Positions 8,701 through 14,281 of a stretch of DNA of 18,425 nt are shown here, piece after piece. Each line of letters begins with the position of its first letter. The first letter of the stretch is position 1. The notes under the pieces were generated by a model. It saw only the letters and a list, made by a program, of their open reading frames with translations, was not told where the DNA came from and did no database searches. Source of the DNA: Candidatus Bipolaricaulota bacterium (GTDB lineage: Bacteria; Bipolaricaulota; Bipolaricaulia; Bipolaricaulales; Bipolaricaulaceae); contig DQVA01000036.1 in assembly GCA_015661965.1 (NCBI GenBank), positions 1 to 18,425 on the forward strand, written 5' to 3'. The position numbers and the translations under genes are program-made.

Positions 8701-9030
8701 CGAGGTCATCAGGGGGATGTCCGCCAGGTACAGCTCCGCCTCCTTGATCAGCCGGTCCCCCACTTTGAGGCGGCCGGTGACCCGCAGGGGGGCGGCATAG
8801 GTGAGGTCCTTGAGCCGGCACTCCCACTCGTCGTTGCGGGGTTGGCCCAGGCGTGGGTCGACCAGCTCCAACACCAGATCCTCCCGCCCCGGGGACACGA
8901 TGGGGGAGACCTCGGCGAAGGCCTCCGCGATCCCCTGGTTGAGGAAGCGCTCGTAGGACCGCCGCTGATCAGCGGTCAGGTCCGGGGGCTCCATCCACTC
9001 GCGCGCACGTCCATACTGACGCCTGCCCAT
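5713..9030 (-). CDS. rpoB: DNA-directed RNA polymerase subunit beta
   Basis: The beta subunit forms one side of the active-site cleft of RNA polymerase and the rifampicin pocket. Recognisable segments run in order: DHLGNKRVR, SQFLEQTNPLSELTHKRR, HPSHYARICPIETPEG, GKITPKGEAEPSPEER, DKLAGRHGNKG, VLNPLGVPSRMN and HARSTGPYALITQQPLGGKA. At about 1105 residues it is a short form like Thermus RpoB, without the large lineage insertions of E. coli. The ATG at 9030 is preferred, but a TTG at 9036 is also in frame. The Shine-Dalgarno GGAGG lies more than 25 bases upstream, with a strong hairpin between. Position 516 (E. coli numbering) is Glu instead of Asp, and the normally invariant GPGGLTRERAGFEV segment is replaced by a version two residues shorter. 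rpoC is absent downstream. Confidence 0.98.
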   Translation of the reverse strand: MGRRQYGRAREWMEPPDLTADQRRSYERFLNQGIAEAFAEVSPIVSPGREDLVLELVDPRLGQPRNDEWECRLKDLTYAAPLRVTGRLKVGDRLIKEAELYLADIPLMTSRATFIINGTENALVNELTRSPGLYITREEPHLFRAHFLPEQGAWLEIDLDIRRWTLRANLDRRGKVPVACFLRALGMETGDMLSRYSLEVPVAELPERLQAWKTAFLAESVEIDGERWEAGEELTSARVKRLIAQGRGTIRVVHPALAKALQEDKTATQEEAVRYIYHRFRSSDRPAFAQMLEYLRGLYFQPDSYRLTPIGRFKLNRKLGIERSETYLTPEDIYRALDLLVRAPEEPRLLDEKDHLGNKRVRLPGEQAQAALRAGLVRMARIAQDKLSRVDLEDRDAIRKIVSARTVQAAVNMLFYTGRLSQFLEQTNPLSELTHKRRLSALGGVSARRAKIEVRDVHPSHYARICPIETPEGQNIGLITSMAVYARVNEFGFLEAPYVRVKNGRVTGKIVYLMADEEENFRIAPATVEVDEEGRILGDRVPIRTGREEIKFVPPTEVDFIEVSPRTIVGVSASLIPFLEHDDANRALMGANMQRQAVPLLRPQAPIVGTGMEGKAARDSGAVVICEQDGVVEKVDAQKIVVKSGAVRRTYRLLTFERSNQDTILHQRPLVRPGDKVRRGEVLADSQSTEGGELALGTNLLVGFLPFEGYNYEDAIVISERLVRENVLDSIHIQEFEVRAEETKLGPEEITADIPNLSKEDLRNLDEHGIVRVGTEVRTGDVLVGKITPKGEAEPSPEERIFRSIFGEKMRNFRNTSLKMPPITGTATVIRVKRLSRAAGDDLEAGVNELVKVYVAQRRRIAVGDKLAGRHGNKGVIATILPEEDMPFLPDGTPLDVVLNPLGVPSRMNLGQIFETNLGWLAALRGEKVETPVFDGAKEAEILTELTEELEKHGLADGSRRDGKVWLRDGRTGEPFKAPVTVGVMYLLKLEHIAADKIHARSTGPYALITQQPLGGKAQFGGQRLGEMEVWALEAYGAATLLQEMLTVKSDDAKGRVQLYKAILRGEDFPKPGIPESFRVLWRELQCLALAPKAYDAGGRELDVV

Positions 9031-9036
9031 GGGCAA

Positions 9037-9070
9037 TAAGGGCCACCCGTGGGTGACCCCTCACCTCCTC
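9037..9070 (-). promoter_or_regulatory. rpoB ribosome-binding site separated from the start by a hairpin
   Basis: Transcribed on the minus strand, GAGGAGGTGA (9070-9061) is followed by GGGTCACCC, a two-base AC, then GGGTGGCCC. These can form a nearly perfect stem (9059-9040, one G-U pair; the inner pair opens to make the loop). Without folding, the Shine-Dalgarno is too far from TTG 9036 or ATG 9030. With the stem folded, the spacing falls to about 5 or 11 bases. The stem may position the ribosome on rpoB, or act as an attenuation or processing site between rplL and rpoB. Confidence 0.6.
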
Positions 9071-9078
9071 TGTCTGGC

Positions 9079-9456
9079 TTACCTGAGCTCGATTTCCGCG
9101 CCGGCGGCCTCAAGCTTCTTCTTCAAATCCTCCGCCTCGTCCGGGCTCACGCCCTCCTTGACCACGGCGGGGAGCTTGTCCACCAGCTCCTTGCACTCCT
9201 TGAGCCCTTTTCCGGTGATCTCCTTGACGGCCTTGATGAGCTGGATCTTCTGCTGGCCGGCGTTGGTGATGACCACATCCACAGTGGACTTCTCCTCGGC
9301 CCCGGCCTCGGCCCCGGCCTGGGGGGCAGCCGCCACCGCCACCGGCACCGCCGCCTGGGCGGAGACCCCGAACCGCTCCTCGATGGCCGACACCAGCTCG
9401 GCCAGCTCTTTGACCGACATCTCCTCGATGGCCTGTAGGATTTCCTCTTTCGTCAT
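9079..9456 (-). CDS. rplL: 50S ribosomal protein L7/L12
   Basis: L7/L12 forms the flexible stalk dimers that recruit and stimulate EF-Tu, EF-G and other translational GTPases. The 125-residue product has the classic three parts. A helical dimerisation domain (1-30) starts MTKEEILQAIEEMSVKEL. An Ala/Pro/Gly-rich hinge spans about 36-55. The globular C-terminal domain contains VDVVITNAGQQKIQLIKAV and ITGKGLKECKELVD. The ATG at 9456 is three bases after the rplJ stop, with AGAAGGGGTGA overlapping the end of rplJ as its Shine-Dalgarno. Length and sequence are normal for the family. It is followed by a 42-base gap carrying the rpoB ribosome-binding site and hairpin. Confidence 0.97.
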   Translation of the reverse strand: MTKEEILQAIEEMSVKELAELVSAIEERFGVSAQAAVPVAVAAAPQAGAEAGAEEKSTVDVVITNAGQQKIQLIKAVKEITGKGLKECKELVDKLPAVVKEGVSPDEAEDLKKKLEAAGAEIELR

Positions 9457-9459
9457 GGC

Positions 9460-9984
9460 TCACCCCTTCTGTTCTTTTTTCTTCTTCACTTCCGCCAGGG
9501 CCACCGCCAGGCCCCGGATGACCCCGGCCAGGGCCACCGCCAGGCCCCGGATGGGCCCGGCGAGTCCCCCGGCCAGTCTCGCCAACAGCTCCTCCCGGGA
9601 GGGCAAAGTGGCGTACCACTCCACCTGCTCCGGGGGAACTGGCTCCCCCTCAAACAGGCCCGCCTTGACCCGGAAATGGGGGTACTTCTTTGCGCACTCC
9701 CGGGCCACCTTGTAGGGCACGGTGGGATCATCCCGCCCCACCACGACGGCGTTGGGGCCGGTGAGATAGTCCACCAAGAAATCCGCCCCGGCTTCCCGGG
9801 CGGCGATCCGGGCCAGGGTGTTCTTCACCACCCGGAACTCCACGCCCCGGGCCCGCATCAGGCGCCGCAGCTCCACGCACTCACTGGCGGTAAGCCCCAG
9901 GAAGTCCACCAGGACCACTGACCGCGCTTGGGAAAGCTTCTCCTTGAGCTCCTCTACCTGTGCCACCTTCTCCGGCCTCGGCAT
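9460..9984 (-). CDS. rplJ: 50S ribosomal protein L10
   Basis: L10 anchors the L7/L12 dimers to 23S rRNA at the stalk base. The 174-residue product has the typical N-terminal domain (EKVAQVEELKEKLSQARSVV, GVEFRVVKNTLARIAA, LTGPNAVVVG) and a long C-terminal helix that binds L12. That helix is built of repeated 11-residue units, LARLAGGLAGP, IRGLAVALAGV and IRGLAVALAEV, ending in a lysine-rich tail. In T. maritima three such segments hold three L12 dimers, so six L12 copies per ribosome are likely here (inference). The ATG at 9984 has AAGGGGGG upstream. Only nine bases separate it from the rplA stop, leaving no room for the structured L10-binding leader known in E. coli and many other bacteria. 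Confidence 0.97.
   Translation of the reverse strand: MPRPEKVAQVEELKEKLSQARSVVLVDFLGLTASECVELRRLMRARGVEFRVVKNTLARIAAREAGADFLVDYLTGPNAVVVGRDDPTVPYKVARECAKKYPHFRVKAGLFEGEPVPPEQVEWYATLPSREELLARLAGGLAGPIRGLAVALAGVIRGLAVALAEVKKKKEQKG
9494..9553 (-). repeat. 27-base direct repeat (33-base period) inside rplJ
   Basis: The 27 bases at 9494-9520 recur without a mismatch at 9527-9553. The 33-base period equals 11 codons, so the repeat adds one whole IRGLAVALA unit to the L12-binding helix of L10. The identity at DNA level suggests a recent duplication or continued gene-conversion-like maintenance. Confidence 0.95.
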
Positions 9985-9993
9985 GGTCCCCCC

Positions 9994-10695
9994 TTATAGG
10001 CTCTGGGCCGCCTGGATGAGCTCGGCCTCGTCCACGTGGATCCCCGGCCCCATGGTGGAGGAGATGGTTACCCGTTGAATGTATTTGCCCTTGGTGCCCT
10101 CGGGCTTCCGTTCCAGGATGGCCCGGGTCAGGGCGAGCAAGTTCTCCCTGAGCTTATCCACCTCGAAGTCCACCCGACCGAACGGGGCATGGATGATCCC
10201 ATACCGGTCAGCCCGGAACTCGATCATCCCCGCCTTCAGCTCCTGGACCAGCTTCCCTATGTCCTGGCTGACCGTGCCGGACTTGGGGGAGGGCATCAGG
10301 CCCCGGGGGCCCAAGATCTTCCCCAACCGCCCCACCAAGGGCATCATGTCCGGGGTGGCCGCCACCCGGTCGAATTCCAGCCACCCTTCCCGGATCCTCT
10401 CGGCCAGCTCCTCCCCCCCCACGTAGTCCGCCCCGGCCTCCTCCGCTTCCCGGATCTTCTCCCCCCGGGCGAACACCAATACCCGCACCGTCTTCCCGGT
10501 GCCGTGGGGCAGGGACACGCTCCCGCGCACCATGTGTTGGGAGGGGTTGATGCCCAGGTTGAACGCGGCCTCCGCCGTCTCCGGGAACTTGGCGGTGGCC
10601 AGCCGTTTCATCAACTCGATCGCCTCCCGCACCGGGTAGACCCGCTCCCGATCGAGCGTAGTCGCCAGCTCGCGGTACCTGCGGCTCCTCTTCAC
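9994..10695 (-). CDS. rplA: 50S ribosomal protein L1
   Basis: L1 forms the mobile stalk next to the E site that helps release deacylated tRNA, and in many bacteria it represses its own operon by binding mRNA. The 233-residue product is of normal length. It carries the usual landmarks: HMVRGSVSLPHGTGKTVRVLVFA, PDMMPLVGRLGKILGPRGLMP, KSGTVSQDIGKLVQELKAG and the C-terminal TISSTMGPGIHVD. The start is a GTG at 10695 that overlaps the rplK stop as GTGA, with GAGGTGG seven bases upstream inside rplK, so rplK and rplA are translationally coupled. It stops nine bases before rplJ. Confidence 0.97.
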   Translation of the reverse strand: MKRSRRYRELATTLDRERVYPVREAIELMKRLATAKFPETAEAAFNLGINPSQHMVRGSVSLPHGTGKTVRVLVFARGEKIREAEEAGADYVGGEELAERIREGWLEFDRVAATPDMMPLVGRLGKILGPRGLMPSPKSGTVSQDIGKLVQELKAGMIEFRADRYGIIHAPFGRVDFEVDKLRENLLALTRAILERKPEGTKGKYIQRVTISSTMGPGIHVDEAELIQAAQSL

Positions 10696-11120
10696 TTTTC
10701 CACCTCGATCCCCATGTTCTTGGCAGTGCCCAGCACCGTGCGGATGGCCGCTTCCAGGTCATCGGTGTTGAGGTCGGGAAGCTTCCGCTCCGCGATCCGT
10801 CGTACCTGCTCCATGGTCACCCGCCCCACCTTCAGCCGGTTGGGCTCGGGGGACCCCTTGGTGATCCCGGCGGCCTTCTTGAGAAGCACCGCCACCGGGG
10901 GCTGCTTGAGGACGAAATCGAAGGACCGGTCCTGGTAGACGGTGATCTCCACCGGGATGATGAGGCCGGGCTCTTCGTTCTTGGTGGCCTCGTTGAACTT
11001 CTTACAGAACTCCATGATGTTGACCTTATGCTCACCCAAGGCTGGTCCCACCGGCGGGGCAGGGTTTGCCTGCCCGGCTGGGATCTGCAGCTTGATCCTT
11101 GCGACCACGTTCTTGGCCAT
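10692..11120 (-). CDS. rplK: 50S ribosomal protein L11
   Basis: L11 binds the GTPase-associated region of 23S rRNA and is part of the thiostrepton-binding site. The 142-residue product shows the proline-rich N-terminal loop (IPAGQANPAPPVGPALGEH), the NIMEFCKKFNEAT segment and the rRNA-binding C-terminal domain (AAGITKGSPEPN to IRTVLGTAKNMGIEV). The ATG at 11120 follows a strong GGAGGAGG that starts right after the nusG stop codon. The gap to nusG is 12 bases. The family's usual L1-binding leader upstream of rplK therefore cannot lie in the gap itself, and could only be inside nusG or absent. Confidence 0.98.
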   Translation of the reverse strand: MAKNVVARIKLQIPAGQANPAPPVGPALGEHKVNIMEFCKKFNEATKNEEPGLIIPVEITVYQDRSFDFVLKQPPVAVLLKKAAGITKGSPEPNRLKVGRVTMEQVRRIAERKLPDLNTDDLEAAIRTVLGTAKNMGIEVEK

Positions 11121-11132
11121 TCCGCCTCCTCC

Positions 11133-12242
11133 TTAGATCCTCTCGATGGCGTCGAAACTGAGCCGCACCGGGGTGTCGCGCCCGAACACCTTCACCGACA
11201 CCACCACTTCCTCGGCTTCCTTGTCGATCTCCTTGATCTCGCCGGTGAAGTCGGCGAACGGCCCTTCCACGATCTGGACGATCTCGCCCACCTCGAACTC
11301 CACCTCAACCTTGGGGGCCCGCTCCTTGGCCTCGGCCACCGGGGCCTCCTCCAGCCCGGCCTTGCGCTGGATGAAGGCCATCTCCTTGCCCTCGATGGGG
11401 ATGGGCCGGAAGCGAGACCCCACGAACCGGACCGAGCCCTCCAGCCCCCGCAGGAGCTCGAACATCTGCTCCTCATCGAGGCCCATCTTGGCGAACACGT
11501 ACCCCGGGATGAGACGCCGTTTCTCGATCCGCTGGACCGTGACCACCCGCTTGTCCTTGTACTCCTTCACCTTGACCAGGCCGGTGGCGCGGGAGTAGAT
11601 CTTGTGCTCCCGCTCGATCTCCGCCCCCTCGGACAGGGTCTGCCCCTCCCGCAGCCGGGGGGGCAGGTACGCCTCGGGGATGATGCGGCGTTCCTCGGTC
11701 CCGTCCTCGTACCGGAGTGTCACCCGCCGCACCCGCTCCCGGGCCACCACCTGTCCCTTGACCTCGATGAGATACCGCTCGTCGGCATCCGGGGTTATGG
11801 GGATGCCGGGGCGCACCCGTTCCCCCACGCGGATGTCCCGCCGGAGCCCCTTCTCCAAGGGCACCAGGTACTCCACCTCGGCCCGGTTGATGAGCTCCAC
11901 CACCACCCGCCACAGGGGCTCGATCGCCACCACGGTGGCCGCCCGGTCCAGGTGCTTAGGTGGCCGGCGGGCGATCAGGTCCCCCCGCCCGATCCTCTCG
12001 TTCGTCTTCACGAACAGCTCATACTCGTACGGGATCCGGTATTCGCTGGAGCGCCCCCGGCGCGAGCGGGAGGTGATTACCTCCTCCACCGGCACGAAGA
12101 AGTACTCCACCTCCCCGTCGTGGCGGATGGGCTCAAAATACCTCTCCCACCCGAGCTGGCGCACCCGCTCCTCAAGCTGGCGTTTCACGCGGAGCTCGGA
12201 ACCCGCATAGGTTTGAATGGCGTACCACTTCTTACGCTGCAT
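11133..12242 (-). CDS. nusG: Transcription termination/antitermination factor NusG with large inserted domain
   Basis: NusG binds the RNA polymerase clamp through its NGN domain and couples to Rho or ribosomal S10 through its KOW domain. The usual length is about 180 residues; this one is 369. The NGN domain is split. Its first half covers residues 4-57 (KKWYAIQTYAGSELRVKRQL to VPVEEV) and its second starts near 240 (KRRLIPGYVFAKM, GLEGSVRFVGS). The insert between (about 58-235) is beta-rich, with GRGDLIARRPP and IRVGERVRPGIPIT motifs. It resembles the extra domain II of Thermotoga maritima NusG. The KOW domain is at 313-369 (EFEVGEIVQIVEGPFADFTG). ATG 12242 is chosen because AGGG lies nine bases upstream; a TTG at 12251 would add three residues. 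Confidence 0.96.
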   Translation of the reverse strand: MQRKKWYAIQTYAGSELRVKRQLEERVRQLGWERYFEPIRHDGEVEYFFVPVEEVITSRSRRGRSSEYRIPYEYELFVKTNERIGRGDLIARRPPKHLDRAATVVAIEPLWRVVVELINRAEVEYLVPLEKGLRRDIRVGERVRPGIPITPDADERYLIEVKGQVVARERVRRVTLRYEDGTEERRIIPEAYLPPRLREGQTLSEGAEIEREHKIYSRATGLVKVKEYKDKRVVTVQRIEKRRLIPGYVFAKMGLDEEQMFELLRGLEGSVRFVGSRFRPIPIEGKEMAFIQRKAGLEEAPVAEAKERAPKVEVEFEVGEIVQIVEGPFADFTGEIKEIDKEAEEVVVSVKVFGRDTPVRLSFDAIERI

Positions 12243-12253
12243 GAACTCCAACC

Positions 12254-12439
12254 CTACCCGAGGAGGAGGCTTAGGATCCGCTGCAGGACGAGGTCTACCA
12301 GGCCCAGGTACAGGCCCAGCACCACCACCATCATGAAGATCAAGATGGTGAAGGTGACGACCTCCCGGCGGGAAGGCCAGCTCACCCGCTGGACCTCGGC
12401 CCGTACAGACGTCAAGTACCGTCTAATCCTTTCGATCAT
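12254..12439 (-). CDS. secE: Preprotein translocase subunit SecE
   Basis: SecE clamps the SecY channel of the Sec translocase in the inner membrane. This is the short 61-residue form with one membrane helix. An amphipathic N-terminal helix (IERIRRYLTSVRAEVQRVSWPSRREV) contains the conserved VSWPSRRE hinge, followed by a hydrophobic segment (about 29-50). The ATG at 12439 has AGGGGG eight bases upstream. It lies between tRNA-Trp and nusG, the standard neighbourhood, and its TAG ends just before the nusG ribosome-binding region. Confidence 0.97.
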   Translation of the reverse strand: MIERIRRYLTSVRAEVQRVSWPSRREVVTFTILIFMMVVVLGLYLGLVDLVLQRILSLLLG

Positions 12440-12460
12440 CCCTCCAGCCCCCTGGCTTTT

Positions 12461-12481
12461 CCCCGGGCCGGCGGCCCGGGG
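12461..12481. other. Perfect GC hairpin between tRNA-Trp and secE
   Basis: A 9-bp perfect stem (CCCCGGGCC paired with GGCCCGGGG) with a 3-base loop starts ten bases beyond the tRNA-Trp CCA end. On the transcribed minus strand it is followed by AAAA, not U residues, so it is not an ordinary intrinsic terminator. It may be a processing or RNA-stability element that separates the tRNA from the secE-nusG mRNA. Confidence 0.6.
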
Positions 12482-12491
12482 AGTAGGTCAG

Positions 12492-12567
12492 TGGCAGGCC
12501 CGGGAGGACTCGAACCCCCAACCTGCGGATTTGGAGTCCGCCGCTCTGCCAATTGAGCTACGGGCCT
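12492..12567 (-). tRNA. trnW: tRNA-Trp (CCA anticodon)
   Basis: The minus strand folds as a cloverleaf with acceptor AGGCCCG/CGGGCCT, D arm GCTC...GAGC, and anticodon stem GCGGA/TCCGC around loop CTCCAAA (anticodon CCA). The T arm has TTCGAGT, the discriminator is G and the 3' CCA is encoded. Its position between rpmG and secE is conserved in many bacteria. Confidence 0.97.
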
Positions 12568-12572
12568 ACAGG

Positions 12573-12673
12573 GCCGCAAACCCTGAGGGTTTGCGGCGAA
12601 GTCCGCTCTTCCGCGTCGAGCAGCCCCAGGTGAGCCTGCTCGGCCGACCTTAGCCCCGGTTTTTCCAAACCGG
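12573..12673 (-). promoter_or_regulatory. Structured leader ahead of tRNA-Trp (three hairpins)
   Basis: Three stems follow in transcription order in this 149-base gene-free stretch. The first is CCGGTTTGGAAAAACCGG (12673-12656, 7 bp, GGAA loop), which would sit at the very 5' end of RNA from the promoter at 12679-12707. The second is GTCGAGCAG-type pairing at 12644-12615 on the plus-strand coordinates (about 9 pairs, 12-base loop). The third is an 11-bp perfect stem, GCCGCAAACCC with GGGTTTGCGGC (12597-12573), ending five bases before the tRNA. None is followed by a U-tract. They may guide tRNA processing or control readthrough into secE-nusG. Confidence 0.55.
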
Positions 12674-12678
12674 ATCCA

Positions 12679-12707
12679 ACTATACTGGCCTTCCCTCCAG
12701 GGCACAA
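12679..12707 (-). promoter_or_regulatory. Putative promoter for tRNA-Trp-secE-nusG
   Basis: TTGTGC (12707-12702) and TATAGT (12684-12679, 5/6 to consensus) are 17 bases apart on the minus strand. They lie in the gap after rpmG. The predicted start near 12672 gives a leader of about 105 bases before tRNA-Trp. The -35 matches only 3/6. Confidence 0.5.
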
Positions 12708-12716
12708 GGGCCGACC

Positions 12717-12878
12717 TCACACCTCCTTATGGAGGGTGTGCTGTCGGCACCACTTGCAGTACTTCCTAAGGGAGAGCTTCTCCCGCGTGTTGTTCCGGTT
12801 ACGGCGGGTATGGTAGTTCCGCCGCCCGCACTCGGAACAGGCCAGGGTCACGTGTAGTACGATGTCTTTCTTGGCCAT
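12717..12878 (-). CDS. rpmG: 50S ribosomal protein L33
   Basis: A 53-residue ribosomal protein, beginning MAKKDIVLHVTLACSECG and ending CKWCRQHTLHKEV. It has two CxxC pairs (C14/C17 and C41/C44), the zinc-binding C+ form of L33. Its ATG at 12878 shares one base with the tuf stop (TAATG) and lacks its own Shine-Dalgarno. Translation therefore probably depends on reinitiation after tuf. The tuf-rpmG-tRNA-Trp-secE order is conserved in many bacteria. The last codons and the TGA lie inside an imperfect hairpin (12718-12740). Confidence 0.95.
   Translation of the reverse strand: MAKKDIVLHVTLACSECGRRNYHTRRNRNNTREKLSLRKYCKWCRQHTLHKEV
12718..12740. other. Imperfect hairpin covering the rpmG stop codon
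   Basis: CACAC and CTCC at 12718-12726 pair with GGAG and GTGTG at 12731-12740, with a TTAT loop and one bulged G. It closes the tuf-rpmG message just before the tRNA-Trp promoter. No U-tract follows, so it is at most a stability or factor-assisted termination element. Confidence 0.4.
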
Positions 12879-14092
12879 TACTTAAGGATCTTGGTCACCA
12901 CCCCAGCGCCCACGGTACGGCCGCCCTCGCGGATGGCGAACCTGAGCCCCTCTTCCATGGCGATATGCTTGAGGAGCCTGCACTTGAGGTTGTCCACGTT
13001 GTCGCCGGGCATGACCATCTCCACGCCCTCGGGGAGCTCGATCTCCCCGGTGACGTCGGTGGTCCGGAAGTAGAACTGGGGCTTGTAGCCGGTGAAGAAC
13101 GGGGTATGGCGACCGCCCTCCTCTTTGGACAGGACGTACACCTGGGCCAAGAACTCGGTGTGGGGGGTGATGGAGCCCGGCGCGGCCAGCACCTGTCCCC
13201 GCTCCACCTCGTCCTTCTCGATGCCCCGCAACAGCACCCCCACGTTATCCCCGGCGATGGCCTCGTCCAGGATCTTGTTGAACATCTCCAGGGAGGTGGC
13301 CACGGTTTTCCTGATCTCGTCGGTAAGTCCGACGATCTCCACCTCCTCACCCGGGCGCAGCCGGCCCCGCTCCACCCGGCCGGTCACCACCGTGCCCCGG
13401 CCCTTGATGGAGAAGATGTCCTCGATGGGCATGAGGAAGGGCTTATCCTCCTCACGCTTGGGGAGCGGGATGTAGCTATCCACCGCCTCCATGAGCTCGA
13501 TGATGGGCTGTATCGCCGGGTCATCCAGGGAGGTGGCCTGCAGGGCCTTGAGGGCCGAGCCGCGGATCACCGGGATGTCGTCGCCGGGGAACTCGTACTC
13601 GGATAGCAGCTCCCGCACCTCCATCTCCACCAGGTCCACCAGCTCCGGATCGTCCACCATGTCCACTTTGTTCAGGAACACCACGATGGCCGGCACGTTC
13701 ACCTGGCGCGCCAGAAGCACATGCTCCCGGGTCTGGGGCATGGGGCCGTCAGCGGCGGACACTACCAGAATAGCCCCGTCCATCTGGGCGGCGCCGGTGA
13801 TCATGTTCTTGATGTAGTCAGCGTGGCCCGGGCAGTCGATGTGGGCGTAGTGCCGGTTCTCGGTCTCATACTCCACATGGGCTACGTTCACCGTCAGGAT
13901 CTTCGTCTCATCCCGGCGGAACAGCTTGGCGTCGGCCTTGGCCACCTCCTCGTAGGACCGCTCCTTGGCCAGCCCCTTCATGGCCAGGACCTTGGTGATG
14001 GCCGAGGTCAATGTGGTCTTCCCATGGTCGATATGACCGATGGTGCCGATGTTGAGATGTGGCTTCGTACGTACGAACTGCTCCTTTGCCAT
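12878..14092 (-). CDS. tuf: Elongation factor Tu
   Basis: EF-Tu delivers aminoacyl-tRNA to the ribosomal A site as a GTP complex. The 404-residue product has G1 GHIDHGKT (19-26), G3 DCPGH (86-90), G4 NKVD (141-144) and SALK (179-182), then domains 2 and 3 with KGRGTVVTGRVERG and GGRTVGAGVVTKI. All are close to the family standard, and the length matches forms such as Thermus EF-Tu. The exception is switch I. The near-universal RGITI just before NVAHVEY reads KILTV (64-68): the Mg-binding Thr (T67) is kept, but Arg-Gly-Ile is lost. The ATG at 14092 has a strong GAAGGAGGGTGA upstream. The gene sits after three tRNA genes, the tufB position of E. coli. A second tuf elsewhere is possible. Confidence 0.97.
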   Translation of the reverse strand: MAKEQFVRTKPHLNIGTIGHIDHGKTTLTSAITKVLAMKGLAKERSYEEVAKADAKLFRRDETKILTVNVAHVEYETENRHYAHIDCPGHADYIKNMITGAAQMDGAILVVSAADGPMPQTREHVLLARQVNVPAIVVFLNKVDMVDDPELVDLVEMEVRELLSEYEFPGDDIPVIRGSALKALQATSLDDPAIQPIIELMEAVDSYIPLPKREEDKPFLMPIEDIFSIKGRGTVVTGRVERGRLRPGEEVEIVGLTDEIRKTVATSLEMFNKILDEAIAGDNVGVLLRGIEKDEVERGQVLAAPGSITPHTEFLAQVYVLSKEEGGRHTPFFTGYKPQFYFRTTDVTGEIELPEGVEMVMPGDNVDNLKCRLLKHIAMEEGLRFAIREGGRTVGAGVVTKILK

Positions 14093-14166
14093 CGTTCACC
14101 CTCCTTCGAGTGGCCGCTTGATTTAGGCTCTGTGATGTCCGGGGGTATGGCCACGCCCCTTCCACC

Positions 14167-14242
14167 TGGAGCCCGCGGTCGGATTCGAACCGACGACCTT
14201 CCCATTACCAGCGGGATGCTCTGCCTGCTGAGCTACACGGGC
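14167..14242 (-). tRNA. trnT: tRNA-Thr (GGU anticodon)
   Basis: The cloverleaf starts GCCCGTG and ends CGCGGGC (one G-U pair), with anticodon loop CTGGTAA giving GGU and a T arm containing TTCGAAT. The 3' CCA is encoded (14169-14167). It is the last tRNA before tuf, the position of thrT in E. coli. The 74 bases to tuf hold its Shine-Dalgarno, and I see no convincing promoter there. Confidence 0.96.
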
Positions 14243-14281
14243 TCGCGCAAGTTTACCGGAAATCGGACGTCACGCTCAACC

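Noticed and set aside
9473..9487. T-rich run as an intrinsic terminator
   Set aside because: On the transcribed strand it is an A-rich stretch encoding the lysine tail of L10; no stem with a following U-tract is present.
9494..9553. Direct repeats as a CRISPR-like array
   Set aside because: There are only two copies with a 6-base gap, in frame inside rplJ, and they encode a known helix.
11028..12653. Plus-strand open frame of 541 codons opposite nusG, secE and tRNA-Trp
   Set aside because: It runs across a tRNA gene and opposite well-supported genes; it is His/Leu/Pro-rich without motifs.
12656..12673. Hairpin CCGGTTTGGAAAAACCGG as a terminator of tuf-rpmG
   Set aside because: No U-tract follows on the transcribed strand, and it lies downstream of a promoter-like TATAGT, so a 5' leader role fits better.
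13870..13930. Frameshift as the cause of the odd EF-Tu switch I
   Set aside because: The other two frames do not encode an RGITI-like motif, and the reading frame is continuous with normal protein on both sides.
14243..14281. Search for a tRNA-Gly between tRNA-Tyr and tRNA-Thr(GGU)
   Set aside because: The spacer is only 39 bases and has no T-arm or acceptor sequence.
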